A DNA stretch of 47,346 nt, from contig CAMDGJ010000001.1 in assembly GCA_945897545.1 (NCBI GenBank), positions 1 to 47,346 on the forward strand, in the 5' to 3' direction. Shown here piece after piece: positions 1 to 8,581 of this stretch; within the stretch, counting starts at the first letter, position 1; each line of letters opens with the position of its first letter. The translations under genes were made by a program, and so were the position numbers. The notes beneath the pieces were generated by a model, which was given only the letters and a program-made list of their open reading frames with translations, searched no databases and was not told where the DNA came from. The DNA is from Flavobacterium psychrophilum (GTDB lineage: Bacteria > Bacteroidota > Bacteroidia > Flavobacteriales > Flavobacteriaceae).

Positions 1-687
1 GAAGAAATCAACAGAATTGTTACTGATAGCATTACCGATTATTTTTTTACAACCTCAACCTCAGCATCGGAAAATTTGTTGAAATATGGAGTTGAAGAAG
101 CTAATGTTCATTTCGTAGGCAACGTAATGATTGATACTTTATACCAAAATCTGGACAGAATTTTTGCGCCTACTTTTTGGAATGAATTTGAATTGGAAAC
201 TGGAAATTATATTATTTTAACCCTACATCGACCATCAAATGTGGACGAAGAACAATCGCTTATTCAATTGCTTCAAGGCATTGATAAACTGGCTGGCGAC
301 AAAAAAGTGATTTTCCCCATTCATCCAAGGACAAAAGCTATTCTAGGCGAAACGAATTTAGAATTGAAAAACATTCTTTTTGTAAATCCTCAAGGCTATT
401 TGAATTTTATGTACCTGATCAAAAATAGTTTTGCCGTGATTACAGATTCTGGCGGCATTTCAGAAGAAACTACCGTGATGGGGATTCCTTGTTTTACGAT
501 GCGAAACAACACCGAAAGACCCGAAACACAAAGTATTGGAACCAATACTTTGGTAGGAACTTCGATAGAAAATTTGGAGAAACTATTTGGGGAATTCGTT
601 AAAAATGGTAGTCGAAAAGCGGGAATTCCTGAACTTTGGGATGGGAAAGCTTCAGCACGAATTGTTGAAATTTTGCTTCAAAAGTAA
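1..687 (+). CDS. wecB: UDP-N-acetylglucosamine 2-epimerase (non-hydrolysing), 5' partial
   Basis: The reading frame is open from base 1, so the gene is cut by the window edge; 228 residues remain of a family usually near 370. The enzyme interconverts UDP-GlcNAc and UDP-ManNAc in the cytoplasm for surface-polysaccharide precursors. Seen in the sequence: the LHRPSNVD motif, HPRT, and the nucleotide-sugar binding DSGGISEE segment (about nt 445-470) followed by RPE in the TERPE context, all typical of the C-terminal Rossmann half. The stop overlaps the next start by one base (TAATG), so the two genes are probably co-transcribed. No lesion is visible in the part present. Confidence 0.93.
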   Translation, partial: EEINRIVTDSITDYFFTTSTSASENLLKYGVEEANVHFVGNVMIDTLYQNLDRIFAPTFWNEFELETGNYIILTLHRPSNVDEEQSLIQLLQGIDKLAGDKKVIFPIHPRTKAILGETNLELKNILFVNPQGYLNFMYLIKNSFAVITDSGGISEETTVMGIPCFTMRNNTERPETQSIGTNTLVGTSIENLEKLFGEFVKNGSRKAGIPELWDGKASARIVEILLQK

Positions 688-1871
688 TGGACGACATCCT
701 CATCATATCGAATTATTATCCTCCCGAAAAAGGCGCTGCAGCGAATAGAATTCTACAATTGGCACTCAAATTACATCAAAATAAGTACAAAGTTACAGTC
801 TTATGTCCTTTGGGAAATTATCCTATAGGAGATTTATTTCCCGAATACAAAGGGAAATTTATGGTGACTGAAAATCTTCAGAATATTACCGTAAAACGAC
901 TTTGGATTTATCCAAGCGTTAGTAAAAACATATTTAAAAGAATACTTTCGGTTTTGTCGTTTTCGACTGTACTTTTTTTCTACTTAATAAGCAAAAGAAC
1001 GCCGAACAAAGTTATTGTTCAATCGCCACCACTACTGTTGTCGTTTGTTTCGGTTTTTGTGCTTTCGCTTATGCGAAAGAAAATAATTTTGAATGTTTCA
1101 GATTTGTGGCCACTGGCAGCAATTGAACTAAATGCTTTGAAAAAAAACAGTTTTTCGCATAAAATTTCTTTGTCTTTTGAACAATCTATCTATTTAAGAG
1201 CAAATTTGATATTAGGACAATCTCACGAAATCATTACACATATACATTCGATTTATCCAGATAAAAAATGCTATTTATACCGCAATTTTCCCGACCATCA
1301 AGAGACAGAAATAGATTTTGAAACAAAAATAAATGAACCTATAAAACTATTTTATGCAGGATTATTGGGTGTTGCACAAAGTGTTTTTGAATTGTGTCAA
1401 AACATTGAATTAAAAAACCTAAACATCGAATTGCACATTTTTGGCGATGGTGCCGAAAAGACACAAATTGAAGATTTAATCCAACAAAATCCTCAGAAAA
1501 AAATATTTTTCCACGCAATGTTGGAACGCAATAAGCTACACCAAAAACTGCAAACTTTTGATATTGCCATTGTACCTTTAAAAACAAGGATTTACGGCTC
1601 TGTTCCTTCAAAAATATTCGAATATGCTGCTTTGGGGTTTCCAATTCTTTATTGTGGTGGTGGTGAAGGGGAAACCATCGTACGAGAGAACAATTTAGGC
1701 TGGGTTGCTCAAGTTGGAAATTACGAAAGCTTGAATTCCACTTTAAATGAAATCTCAAATACAGGAAAAAGTGAAATTCAGAGAATGAAAACAACCGTTT
1801 TTGAATCTGCAGAACATCAATTCAACCTTGATTTTCAAATTAAAGAATTAATCAACAACGGTGTTTTTTAG
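687..1871 (+). CDS. Glycosyltransferase family 4 protein (WbuB/WcaI-like)
   Basis: A 394-residue GT-B glycosyltransferase that probably adds a sugar to a lipid-linked surface polysaccharide on the cytoplasmic face. The N-terminus carries the NYYPPEKGAAANR segment typical of WbuB/WcaI-like enzymes. A hydrophobic stretch around residues 90-135 suggests monotopic membrane association. The C-terminal half has the YAGLLG and HIFGDG strands, PSKIFEYAALGFPI (the E-x7-E-like donor-binding region) and a GGGEGE loop. The start overlaps the epimerase stop. The gene converges on the sugar transferase with a 4-bp overlap of the two 3' ends. The exact sugar donor cannot be read from the sequence. Confidence 0.85.
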   Translation: MDDILIISNYYPPEKGAAANRILQLALKLHQNKYKVTVLCPLGNYPIGDLFPEYKGKFMVTENLQNITVKRLWIYPSVSKNIFKRILSVLSFSTVLFFYLISKRTPNKVIVQSPPLLLSFVSVFVLSLMRKKIILNVSDLWPLAAIELNALKKNSFSHKISLSFEQSIYLRANLILGQSHEIITHIHSIYPDKKCYLYRNFPDHQETEIDFETKINEPIKLFYAGLLGVAQSVFELCQNIELKNLNIELHIFGDGAEKTQIEDLIQQNPQKKIFFHAMLERNKLHQKLQTFDIAIVPLKTRIYGSVPSKIFEYAALGFPILYCGGGEGETIVRENNLGWVAQVGNYESLNSTLNEISNTGKSEIQRMKTTVFESAEHQFNLDFQIKELINNGVF

Positions 1872-3169
1872 TACGCTTTTTTGTCTCCTTTAAACGCATT
1901 AAAAATAGTTTTAATGACAATTTCAATATCCAATAAAATAGACCAATTCTCCATATAAAAAATATCGTATTTTACCCTATTTATAATTTCGTCATCGGTT
2001 TCTATCTCACCTCGAAAACCTTTGGATTGAGCCAGCCCAGTAATTCCGGGCTTAACAAAATGCCTCGCCATAAAGCTATTTGTCATTTTCGCATATTTAT
2101 CATTATGGCTTATCGGGTGCGGTCTTGGTCCAACTACTGACATTTCGCCCAAAAAAACATTGAAGAATTGCGGTAATTCATCTAGGCTTGTTTTCCGAAT
2201 AAATTTACCAACCCTAGTTATCTTTAAATCGTTTATCAACGCTAAATCTACCTCTTCCTGGCTGTTAATCTCCATAGAACGAAACTTATAGCAATTAAAT
2301 ACTTTATAATTTAATCCATTCCTTTTTTGGATAAAAAACACTGATCCTTTCGAATCTAATTTTATTATTATTGCCATAATTGGAATAAGCCAAGATAATA
2401 TTCCTATAATAATTATTGACGAAAAAACAATGTCAAACACCCGCTTTACCATTTTATTTATGGTTTCATCCTGCAAAATATTTCTTGATGGAATAACCGG
2501 TATATAATCGTAATATTCGAATTTCATTCTATGAGTTAAAAACTGATTTTCATCTGGAATAAACTTTAAAGTCTTTAAATTATTATCAGAAAAATTGATT
2601 ATTTCTTTAATTTGATAATCTGTTAAATCAGCTGTAGCGCAGTATATTTCATCTGTTTTTGTTTCTAACACAAATGACAAGCATTTGTCTACTATTTCTT
2701 TATTGTACTCATCTGGAGAAAATACTTTTATTAATTTATACCCATAATCTGGGTTGTCTGTAAAAAATAATTTTAAAGGTTCGATGTTTTCAATTTTCCC
2801 TAACAATACTACACTCCTGAAATTCCTACCAACTAAAATCCTATATCTTCTTAGAAAATAATAAATAAAAATTTTAGCCGAAACGACTATTAATAGAGCA
2901 CTGAAAACAAATAACACGACTCTTTTTTGATTTAATAATTCAGAATAATTCAGCTCTAAAGCCAAACAAAATAAAGCAAATAAAACAAATTGTTTTACAG
3001 CACAATTTAAAATTGCAATTACTTTTGTATACCTGTATACCTCATAAAACCCTAAATAAACTGCAATAATGAACCAAGCTGAACTAATTAAAATAGAATA
3101 AAGAATCTCGTTAGTATGAAAAGGTATTATATAAATTGCCAATACATTGATGATTATTAGATCAATCAA
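1868..3169 (-). CDS. Polyprenyl-phosphate sugar-1-phosphate transferase (WcaJ/PglC-type)
   Basis: Transfers a sugar-1-phosphate to undecaprenyl phosphate, the first membrane step of polysaccharide assembly. The N-terminal half has about four membrane helices and a soluble CoA-binding-like middle. The C-terminal catalytic domain shows FFIQKRNG, the YKFRSM motif, TRVGKFIRKTSLDELPQ, VGPRPH and KPGITGLAQ, all family hallmarks. The coordinates begin at TTG, the only conventional start in frame. However, the frame stays open upstream to about 3244, and its translation (RYSGYIRPFSYLIDL just before and across the TTG) looks like the family's conserved N-terminus, so true initiation may be at a CTG at 3218-3220 or another rare codon. 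Confidence 0.9.
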   Translation of the reverse strand: MIDLIIINVLAIYIIPFHTNEILYSILISSAWFIIAVYLGFYEVYRYTKVIAILNCAVKQFVLFALFCLALELNYSELLNQKRVVLFVFSALLIVVSAKIFIYYFLRRYRILVGRNFRSVVLLGKIENIEPLKLFFTDNPDYGYKLIKVFSPDEYNKEIVDKCLSFVLETKTDEIYCATADLTDYQIKEIINFSDNNLKTLKFIPDENQFLTHRMKFEYYDYIPVIPSRNILQDETINKMVKRVFDIVFSSIIIIGILSWLIPIMAIIIKLDSKGSVFFIQKRNGLNYKVFNCYKFRSMEINSQEEVDLALINDLKITRVGKFIRKTSLDELPQFFNVFLGEMSVVGPRPHPISHNDKYAKMTNSFMARHFVKPGITGLAQSKGFRGEIETDDEIINRVKYDIFYMENWSILLDIEIVIKTIFNAFKGDKKAY

Positions 3170-3288
3170 GTAGGAAAAAGGGCGAATATAGCCCGAGTAT
3201 CTTGCTGTTTTTGTTTTCAGATTTGTGGAGTTGATTTTAAAAGTTTACAAATAGAATGTTGATTCTTTCCGTTTGTCAAGCCAATTCT

Positions 3289-4974
3289 TTATTTCACATT
3301 AAAAATTTGTTCTAAAATCTTAATAGTTATCAAATAAGTAGGTTTTACACCTGTTGTTCCTAAACCACCCGAAGCTAAAGTGCTTCCTGTTTCCAGGGGA
3401 TTATCCGATGCGTAATAGGCATATCGTACTTTCACGTCAAGCGGAATACTTTTTCTGATTTTAGATGCCGATTGTATGGCTTTTTGATAATAAGAACCCT
3501 CCATTTCGAGTCCAATTACACCCCAAGTCGATTCGTGAAAGAACTTTAATAAATCTTTATTTTGTAAAGATGTGCCTAAAACTGTTACCATTGGGCCCTC
3601 AAAAACTGGAATATCATCATTTTCAAACATTGCTCCCGTTAATTCATTTTCGAAGAAATAATTATCAGCAGTTCCTTCGTTGATATGCGCCGTTGGAATC
3701 ATTATATCTCCTTTTCCTCCTTGAAGAATTCCCGCTTTCCCCATTATCGAAACTGATTCCACATTTAACAAAGAATTGTTTTTCTTAAATGGTTTCAATA
3801 ACTCGTCAATGGTTTCGTAGGCTTGTTCCCCAAAAGCGTAATCCATTACAATTAATACTGGTTTTTTATCTCCTGTTTTTGCTGTTGGAAACGATGATTG
3901 AGCCCAATTTATTTTTGCAGTATCAAAAATTTGCACGTCGATGTTGGTACCAGAAGCAGCGTCTGGAAGCGAAATCATTCCGTGTTGTTTTGCAAATGCT
4001 GAAACTTGATCCCTGACTTCATGCGCTCCCGATTTACTCAATTCTTCATAAATAAAGAAATCAGATTTGTCTTTAAACTTGGTTTGCAAAACTGTTGTTG
4101 CAAAAATAGAATTCATTACACTGTGCATATTAGCACTGATTACGTGGATTGGTCGGTCTAAAAGTTGGTTGATTTTTAATGCTTCTTTAATATTTGTTGC
4201 CCAAATTTCGCCGTGAATATGATGTCCTAACCGTTCTCTTAAAATAGGACTGAATGTTATGGTTCTTTTGTTATCATCAACCAGTTCTTCGATAGCTAGT
4301 TTTCCTAGCCAATAAATTACGTCTAAAAATCGATCAGGCGAAGCTTCGGAACCAAAAGCATCGTAAATCTCTAAAACTTCGATAAATGTTCTTCCTAGAA
4401 TATTTGCAGTGTGCGAAACTGCTTTTTCCTTTTCGATTTGTGACAGCTTTTTCTTTTGTGAAACCGCTATCGCTAATTTTTGCCAATCGCGAGAAACTTC
4501 GCCTGCATCATCAAGTAATACTCTGTTTCGTATTTTATGAGATTCGATAAAAATAAAGGTCAAATGCGTCAAAATATCATAGATATCTGAACGTCCGCGC
4601 GTGATTTCGACATTCATTTGCTCCTCGTCAATACGGTAGCAATTTCTTTTTCTTTTTGGCGGAACAATGGCTTGAAAATGTGACTTTGAATACCCTTCAT
4701 CCGAAGTTAAATTGATAAATCGACATTCTTCAATTCCTATCGGGAGCCGCTCAATAACATATAAAAGACCATTGAGTTCGACCTTATCTTCTCCGATGTT
4801 TCCGTAAATTTCTGGGCGCAAGGTTAATAAAGCTTCTCGCAATGTATCGCCAGAAACACCCATTGGCTTGTAAAACCCACGGTTAAATAAATGGCGCATC
4901 GTGATGTACATTTTTTCAATTGCTGCGGAAGACTCTTGAGCTCTTGATCTTGATATATTTTTTATTTCTTTCAT
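3289..4974 (-). CDS. Uncharacterised protein (DUF6909-like) with nucleoside-phosphorylase-like C-terminus
   Basis: A 561-residue cytoplasmic protein without signal peptide or membrane segments. The N-terminal half is unfamiliar: basic, with RKRNCYRIDEEQ and a helical region around residues 130-250. The last 200 residues resemble purine/uridine phosphorylases and AMP nucleosidase: VLIVMDYAFGEQ, VSIMGKAGILQGGKGD (glycine-rich phosphate-loop position), GLEMEGSYY (compare the MEG/MEA ribose-binding motif) and YASDNP with a possible catalytic Asp. I infer a nucleoside- or nucleotide-binding enzyme. The family name is from memory and unverified; substrate and activity are unknown. It is monocistronic, with a dispersed-type repeat just upstream of its start. 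Confidence 0.7.
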   Translation of the reverse strand: MKEIKNISRSRAQESSAAIEKMYITMRHLFNRGFYKPMGVSGDTLREALLTLRPEIYGNIGEDKVELNGLLYVIERLPIGIEECRFINLTSDEGYSKSHFQAIVPPKRKRNCYRIDEEQMNVEITRGRSDIYDILTHLTFIFIESHKIRNRVLLDDAGEVSRDWQKLAIAVSQKKKLSQIEKEKAVSHTANILGRTFIEVLEIYDAFGSEASPDRFLDVIYWLGKLAIEELVDDNKRTITFSPILRERLGHHIHGEIWATNIKEALKINQLLDRPIHVISANMHSVMNSIFATTVLQTKFKDKSDFFIYEELSKSGAHEVRDQVSAFAKQHGMISLPDAASGTNIDVQIFDTAKINWAQSSFPTAKTGDKKPVLIVMDYAFGEQAYETIDELLKPFKKNNSLLNVESVSIMGKAGILQGGKGDIMIPTAHINEGTADNYFFENELTGAMFENDDIPVFEGPMVTVLGTSLQNKDLLKFFHESTWGVIGLEMEGSYYQKAIQSASKIRKSIPLDVKVRYAYYASDNPLETGSTLASGGLGTTGVKPTYLITIKILEQIFNVK

Positions 4975-4980
4975 TTGTTT

Positions 4981-5020
4981 GTCATTGCGAGGAGTTGCGA
5001 GGCACGAAGCAAAGCAATCT
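4981..5020. repeat. Dispersed intergenic repeat of the cattgcgagg-cacgaagc type
   Basis: The 40 bp upstream of the 561-aa gene contain TCATTGCGAGG, GGCACGAAGC and AAGCAATCT. This word set occurs as a dispersed intergenic repeat in many genomes. Its G+C content stands out against the flanks. Only one copy is present in this window, so repeat status is from knowledge and not shown here. Confidence 0.45.
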
Positions 5021-5074
5021 TCTTCCTTTTGCTAGTTTGCTTTTTGTAGCTTGTAAATGTATGGTTTTTATGAA

Positions 5075-5956
5075 TTAGTTGGATAAAATTAGTGTTATCA
5101 CTGGTTCATTTATCATCATTTTACCTGATGAATTATTTTCATCCTGATTTATTTGTCTATTCCATTTTCCTCCGGAGAAAGTAAATGAAAATTCTCTTTC
5201 TACAAAATTATACAGCACAAAAGGAAAATAAATTTTTTGTATTTGTGCTATGTTCGTGTTTGAATCTGTGATGGTTTTTTGTGTTTTATTATTTTCAATC
5301 ATTAATTTTTCAAAACCAACAAATAAGCCCTTTTTTGGGAATTTTAAATTGAATTCCTTTAGGTCGAATCGGTTAATTCTCGTGCCCTTTTTTACAGTGA
5401 CAACAAAATCTTTTTCCAGCAATTCTTGACCCGGAGTACCATTAGAATCAAGCTCATAAAAATGAATTTTAATGATAGCGTTTTCGATTCTGCTATCCGT
5501 ATAAATGGTAACTTGCTTTAAATATTTTGTCTTATTGTATGAGGCTTTATAAGGAAAATATTTCGTGTCAATCTTTGGTCCGTTGTCGAATGCCTGGTAA
5601 ATTTCGGTTGTTGTTTTTCCAATTAAGATGTTTTTTGTTCCAATGCTTTTTGAAATTACAACTTCATCCAATGTATAAGCGGTCAGTTTTAAATTTACTT
5701 CATTTGCCTCCGATGCTTTGATTATTTTCTTTTCGTATCCAAGTGTAGAAAAAATTAAACGTTTCCCGTTTGCTGTTGTATTGATGAAAAAAGTTCCGTT
5801 TTCTTCTGAAGTTGACCCAATATTTTCATTTTCGACCCAAATATTTACATAAGGAATTGGCTTTCCAGAAAGGCTGTCTTTTACGATTCCATTAATCTGT
5901 GCGGAAAGAGAACAGCTAATGAAAACCAATGCTAAAAAAAGTCTTTTATCTTTCAT
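5075..5956 (-). CDS. Carboxypeptidase-regulatory-like domain protein, secreted
   Basis: A 293-residue exported protein. Residues 1-19 form a signal peptide ending in SLSAQ. Next comes a CarboxypepD_reg-like beta-sandwich (INGIVKDSLSGKPIPYVNIWV ... FSTLGYEKK), the domain found at the N-terminus of TonB-dependent receptors and many Bacteroidota envelope proteins. The remaining 200 residues are beta-rich and of unknown function, with no TonB plug or barrel. It is the last gene of a minus-strand unit, 14 bp after the GH3 gene. The envelope location is well supported; the precise role is not known. Confidence 0.82.
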   Translation of the reverse strand: MKDKRLFLALVFISCSLSAQINGIVKDSLSGKPIPYVNIWVENENIGSTSEENGTFFINTTANGKRLIFSTLGYEKKIIKASEANEVNLKLTAYTLDEVVISKSIGTKNILIGKTTTEIYQAFDNGPKIDTKYFPYKASYNKTKYLKQVTIYTDSRIENAIIKIHFYELDSNGTPGQELLEKDFVVTVKKGTRINRFDLKEFNLKFPKKGLFVGFEKLMIENNKTQKTITDSNTNIAQIQKIYFPFVLYNFVEREFSFTFSGGKWNRQINQDENNSSGKMMINEPVITLILSN

Positions 5957-5970
5957 CTTTGTTCTATTAT

Positions 5971-7470
5971 CTATTCTCGTTTTAGCAAATCCACAATTTT
6001 TCTATCATTGCTCAATCTCGGAATTTTATTTTGTCCGCCTAATTTTCCTATGGATTTCATATAGTCTTGAAAGCCGTTTTTGACCACTTTGGTAACAACC
6101 ACTTTTCTCAAAACATTACCCACAATCAAATCGTCGTAATAAATATTTTGTTTGCGCATTGCATCATCTAAAGCTTCTGCAAAAACATCGAAGTTTTCAG
6201 GTTCGTTTTCAAATTCTATAAACCATTCGTGATAGGGCAAACCTTCATTTGGCGTGATTTGTGGCGCAACCGTAAATTCGTTGATGCTAATTTTTTTTCC
6301 AATTATCGCTTCTTGCAAAGCTCTTTCGACCTCTTTCCCGATCACGTGTTCGCCAAAAGCTGAAATATAATGTTTGATTCTACCCGACACAATCACTCGA
6401 TATGGTTGCAAACTCGTAAACTGAACGGTGTCGCCAATATTGTAACCCCAAAGTCCTGCATTGGTCGAAATGATTAACACATAATTTACATTCAATTCTA
6501 CTTCGCCAATGGTGTGTCTTTTTGGTTCCGAAGTTTCGAGATTAGTGAAAAATTCGTCGCTTTTGATGAATTCGTAGAAAATTCCGGAGTTTAACAGCAA
6601 TAACATTCCTTTTTCCTTTTGCGAATCTTGGTATGCAAAAAAACCTTCAGATGCTGGAAATAATTCGATGCTATCTACTTTTCGGCCTATCAAATTTTCG
6701 AATTTGGCGCGATAGGGTTCATAGTTTACGCCGCCATAAATGAACAAATTGAAGTTTTTAAAAATTTCACCTACTGGCTTCTCCCCTTTTTGCTGTAATT
6801 TTTCAAAATACATTTGCACCCAAGACGGAATCCCAGAAATGACGGTCATATTTTGATCGAAAGTTTCTTCTACAATCGCATTTACTTTAGTTTCCCAATC
6901 ATCGATGCAATTGGTTTCCCACGAAGGAAGTCGGTTTTTTTGTAAATATTTTGGAACAAAATGCGCCACAATTCCAGATAATCTTCCTAGTTGTACACCG
7001 TTTTTTTCTTCGAGGATTGGACTTCCTTGGAGGAAAATCATTTTTCCATCCACAAAATCAGTATTTCCTGTTTCGTGAATGTAATGCAGAATTGCGTTTC
7101 GTGCCGCTTCGATATGAAAAGGCATTGATTCCTTCGTTAGCGGAATGTATTTCGCTCCTGAAGTCGTTCCTGATGTTTTGGCAAAATAAAGTGGTTTGCC
7201 TTTCCAAAGAATGTTCTCCTCCCCTTTTACTACCTTATCTACATAAAGTTTCAACCCTTCATAATCTCGAACCGGAACATTTTTGGTAAAATCCTCGAAA
7301 GTTTTAATTTGGTCAAAATGGTGGTCAATGCCAAATTGAGTGTTTTTAGCCTGACGAATCAAATTTTCGAAAACTTTCTGCTGCGTTACAATGGGATTAT
7401 TTGCCCAAGTTTGAGTTTTATCGTAGATTTTTTTAGCAAAAATTTTAGCAAAAAAAGGTTTTAAAGACAT
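5971..7470 (-). CDS. GH3 family acyl-adenylating/amide-forming enzyme
   Basis: A 499-residue protein of the GH3 (auxin-responsive promoter) family, part of the ANL adenylating superfamily. In plants these conjugate amino acids to carboxylic hormones; in Bacteroidota the substrate is unknown. Seen here: the ATP-binding SGTTSGAKYIPLT motif (about residues 109-121), ELFPASEGFFAYQ (motif II region), and GYNIGDTVQF plus SGRIKHYISAFGEHV in the C-terminal lid. Full length. It lies 10 bp downstream of the M23-like gene and 14 bp upstream of the carboxypeptidase-regulatory-like gene, so the three are probably an operon. Confidence 0.9.
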   Translation of the reverse strand: MSLKPFFAKIFAKKIYDKTQTWANNPIVTQQKVFENLIRQAKNTQFGIDHHFDQIKTFEDFTKNVPVRDYEGLKLYVDKVVKGEENILWKGKPLYFAKTSGTTSGAKYIPLTKESMPFHIEAARNAILHYIHETGNTDFVDGKMIFLQGSPILEEKNGVQLGRLSGIVAHFVPKYLQKNRLPSWETNCIDDWETKVNAIVEETFDQNMTVISGIPSWVQMYFEKLQQKGEKPVGEIFKNFNLFIYGGVNYEPYRAKFENLIGRKVDSIELFPASEGFFAYQDSQKEKGMLLLLNSGIFYEFIKSDEFFTNLETSEPKRHTIGEVELNVNYVLIISTNAGLWGYNIGDTVQFTSLQPYRVIVSGRIKHYISAFGEHVIGKEVERALQEAIIGKKISINEFTVAPQITPNEGLPYHEWFIEFENEPENFDVFAEALDDAMRKQNIYYDDLIVGNVLRKVVVTKVVKNGFQDYMKSIGKLGGQNKIPRLSNDRKIVDLLKRE

Positions 7471-7480
7471 TATAAGAGTT

Positions 7481-7987
7481 TTATTTTTTTATCGCTTTTG
7501 ACACGCTGGATTGGAATTGTTTTTCTTCTTTGGCTACTTTTTCTCTCAATTCAAGTTCTTCTTTAGAGGCTGATAAATCAAGCTGCGATGGTATTTCCTG
7601 ATTTGCAGTTGCAAGGATGGAATCTTTATTGAATTTGGCATATTCTAGTTCGCCCGTCAATACTTTTTGGATGGATTTGATATAGGCTTCATTTTGCTGC
7701 AAAGCCAATGTTAAAGAGTCTGATTTTAAAGCTAGTTCTGTTGCATCTCTTTTTAGTTTAGAAGACGAATATCCCGGAATAAACTCGCGCAACGGCGTGA
7801 AAGCAATAATAAAAGTAGTAAGGGTAATTAATACAATAGCGCCAGAAGTCAATGCCACAAAAACGTTCATCAGATTCAATTTGAAAGAAAAAAGTTCTTC
7901 AAAAGTTTCCTCATTCAAAATAACCAAACGGTTTTTTGTAAATAATTTATTGTGAAGCTTTCTTCGCTTAAGCCTATTTTCAAACAT
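7481..7987 (-). CDS. M23-peptidase-like membrane protein lacking the catalytic domain
   Basis: A 168-residue protein with a basic cytoplasmic N-terminus, one transmembrane helix at about residues 42-64 and a helical, charged periplasmic tail. The block RLVILNEETFEELFSFKLN, then TPLREFIPGYSSSKLKRDA, resembles the N-terminal region of larger Bacteroidota M23 (LytM) endopeptidases. The chain ends before any HxxxD or HxH zinc motif could occur, so it cannot be a metallopeptidase by itself. No frameshift is visible before the stop. It may be a structural or regulatory paralogue. First gene of the unit with GH3. Confidence 0.72.
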   Translation of the reverse strand: MFENRLKRRKLHNKLFTKNRLVILNEETFEELFSFKLNLMNVFVALTSGAIVLITLTTFIIAFTPLREFIPGYSSSKLKRDATELALKSDSLTLALQQNEAYIKSIQKVLTGELEYAKFNKDSILATANQEIPSQLDLSASKEELELREKVAKEEKQFQSSVSKAIKK

Positions 7988-8144
7988 ATTTTTCGATTAT
8001 GATACAAATATAATAATTAATGACTTGAATTCAATCGTCTATTTTCTTGGTAGCGTTTATGCACTAGACTGGTATTACCTCATTTTTTAAACTTTTAAAA
8101 CTAAAAAATATCTTAAAAATAATTTAAGGTTAAGTAATTCTATA

Positions 8145-8152
8145 TACCTTTG
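8145..8152 (+). promoter_or_regulatory. Candidate -7 box (TACCTTTG) of tatA
   Basis: TACCTTTG matches the Bacteroidota -7 consensus TAnnTTTG and lies 45 bp before the tatA start. No convincing TTG -33 element is seen at the expected spacing, so this is a partial promoter call. Confidence 0.5.
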
Positions 8153-8197
8153 CCTTAAGATTTATTACAAATTTGCTCAGGCACAAATTATTTTATT

Positions 8198-8398
8198 ATG
8201 GGAAGTATAGGTTTAACAGAAATACTTATTATACTAGCAGTTGTTTTATTACTTTTTGGAGGAAAAAAAATTCCAGAATTAATGAAAGGATTAGGTAGCG
8301 GAATTAAAGAATTCAAAAACGCTGCAAAAGACGACCAGCCAGCTAATAAAAAAGAAGAAGGCTCGAGCCCAAATGGGCGAACAGGCGAAGCAAACTAA
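8198..8398 (+). CDS. tatA: Sec-independent protein translocase subunit TatA/TatE
   Basis: A 66-residue pore-forming component of the twin-arginine translocase, which moves folded proteins across the inner membrane. Seen: a short N-terminal membrane helix (residues 5-21, [15 protein letters not shown]), the [14 protein letters not shown] hinge/amphipathic helix with the conserved Phe-Gly, then a charged, disordered tail. Length is normal for the family. It stands alone here with its own candidate promoter and a strong hairpin terminator after it; tatC is not in the window. Confidence 0.95.
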   Translation: MGSIGLTEILIILAVVLLLFGGKKIPELMKGLGSGIKEFKNAAKDDQPANKKEEGSSPNGRTGEAN

Positions 8399-8426
8399 AT
8401 AATAATTATTTTTAGTTTTAAATTTT

Positions 8427-8470
8427 AAATTCCAAATTTCAAGTGATTGTATCCTTGAAATTTGGAATTT
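8427..8470 (+). terminator. Intrinsic terminator after tatA
   Basis: A perfect 17-bp stem (8427-8443 paired with 8454-8470) with a 10-nt loop is followed by TTGTTTTTAT, 28 bp after the tatA stop. Confidence 0.8.
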
Positions 8471-8528
8471 TTGTTTTTATATTGTTTTCATTTTTTTAAA
8501 TCTGTAAGTAAAATAACTAAGAAAAATT

Positions 8529-8557
8529 TTGCTAATAAATTTATACATATATATTTG
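8529..8557 (+). promoter_or_regulatory. Bacteroidota sigma-A promoter of the beta-barrel gene
   Basis: TTG at 8529-8531, an 18-bp spacer, and TATATTTG at 8550-8557 match the -33/-7 pattern TTG-N18-20-TAnnTTTG. The predicted transcription start is near 8564, leaving a leader of about 18 nt before the ATG at 8582. Confidence 0.65.
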
Positions 8558-8581
8558 TAGTATTAATTTTAAAAACCAAAT

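Noticed and set aside
1339..1794. A 151-codon minus-strand frame inside the glycosyltransferase
   Set aside because: It is antisense to a clearly conserved protein and has the Phe/His/Leu-rich composition of a shadow frame.
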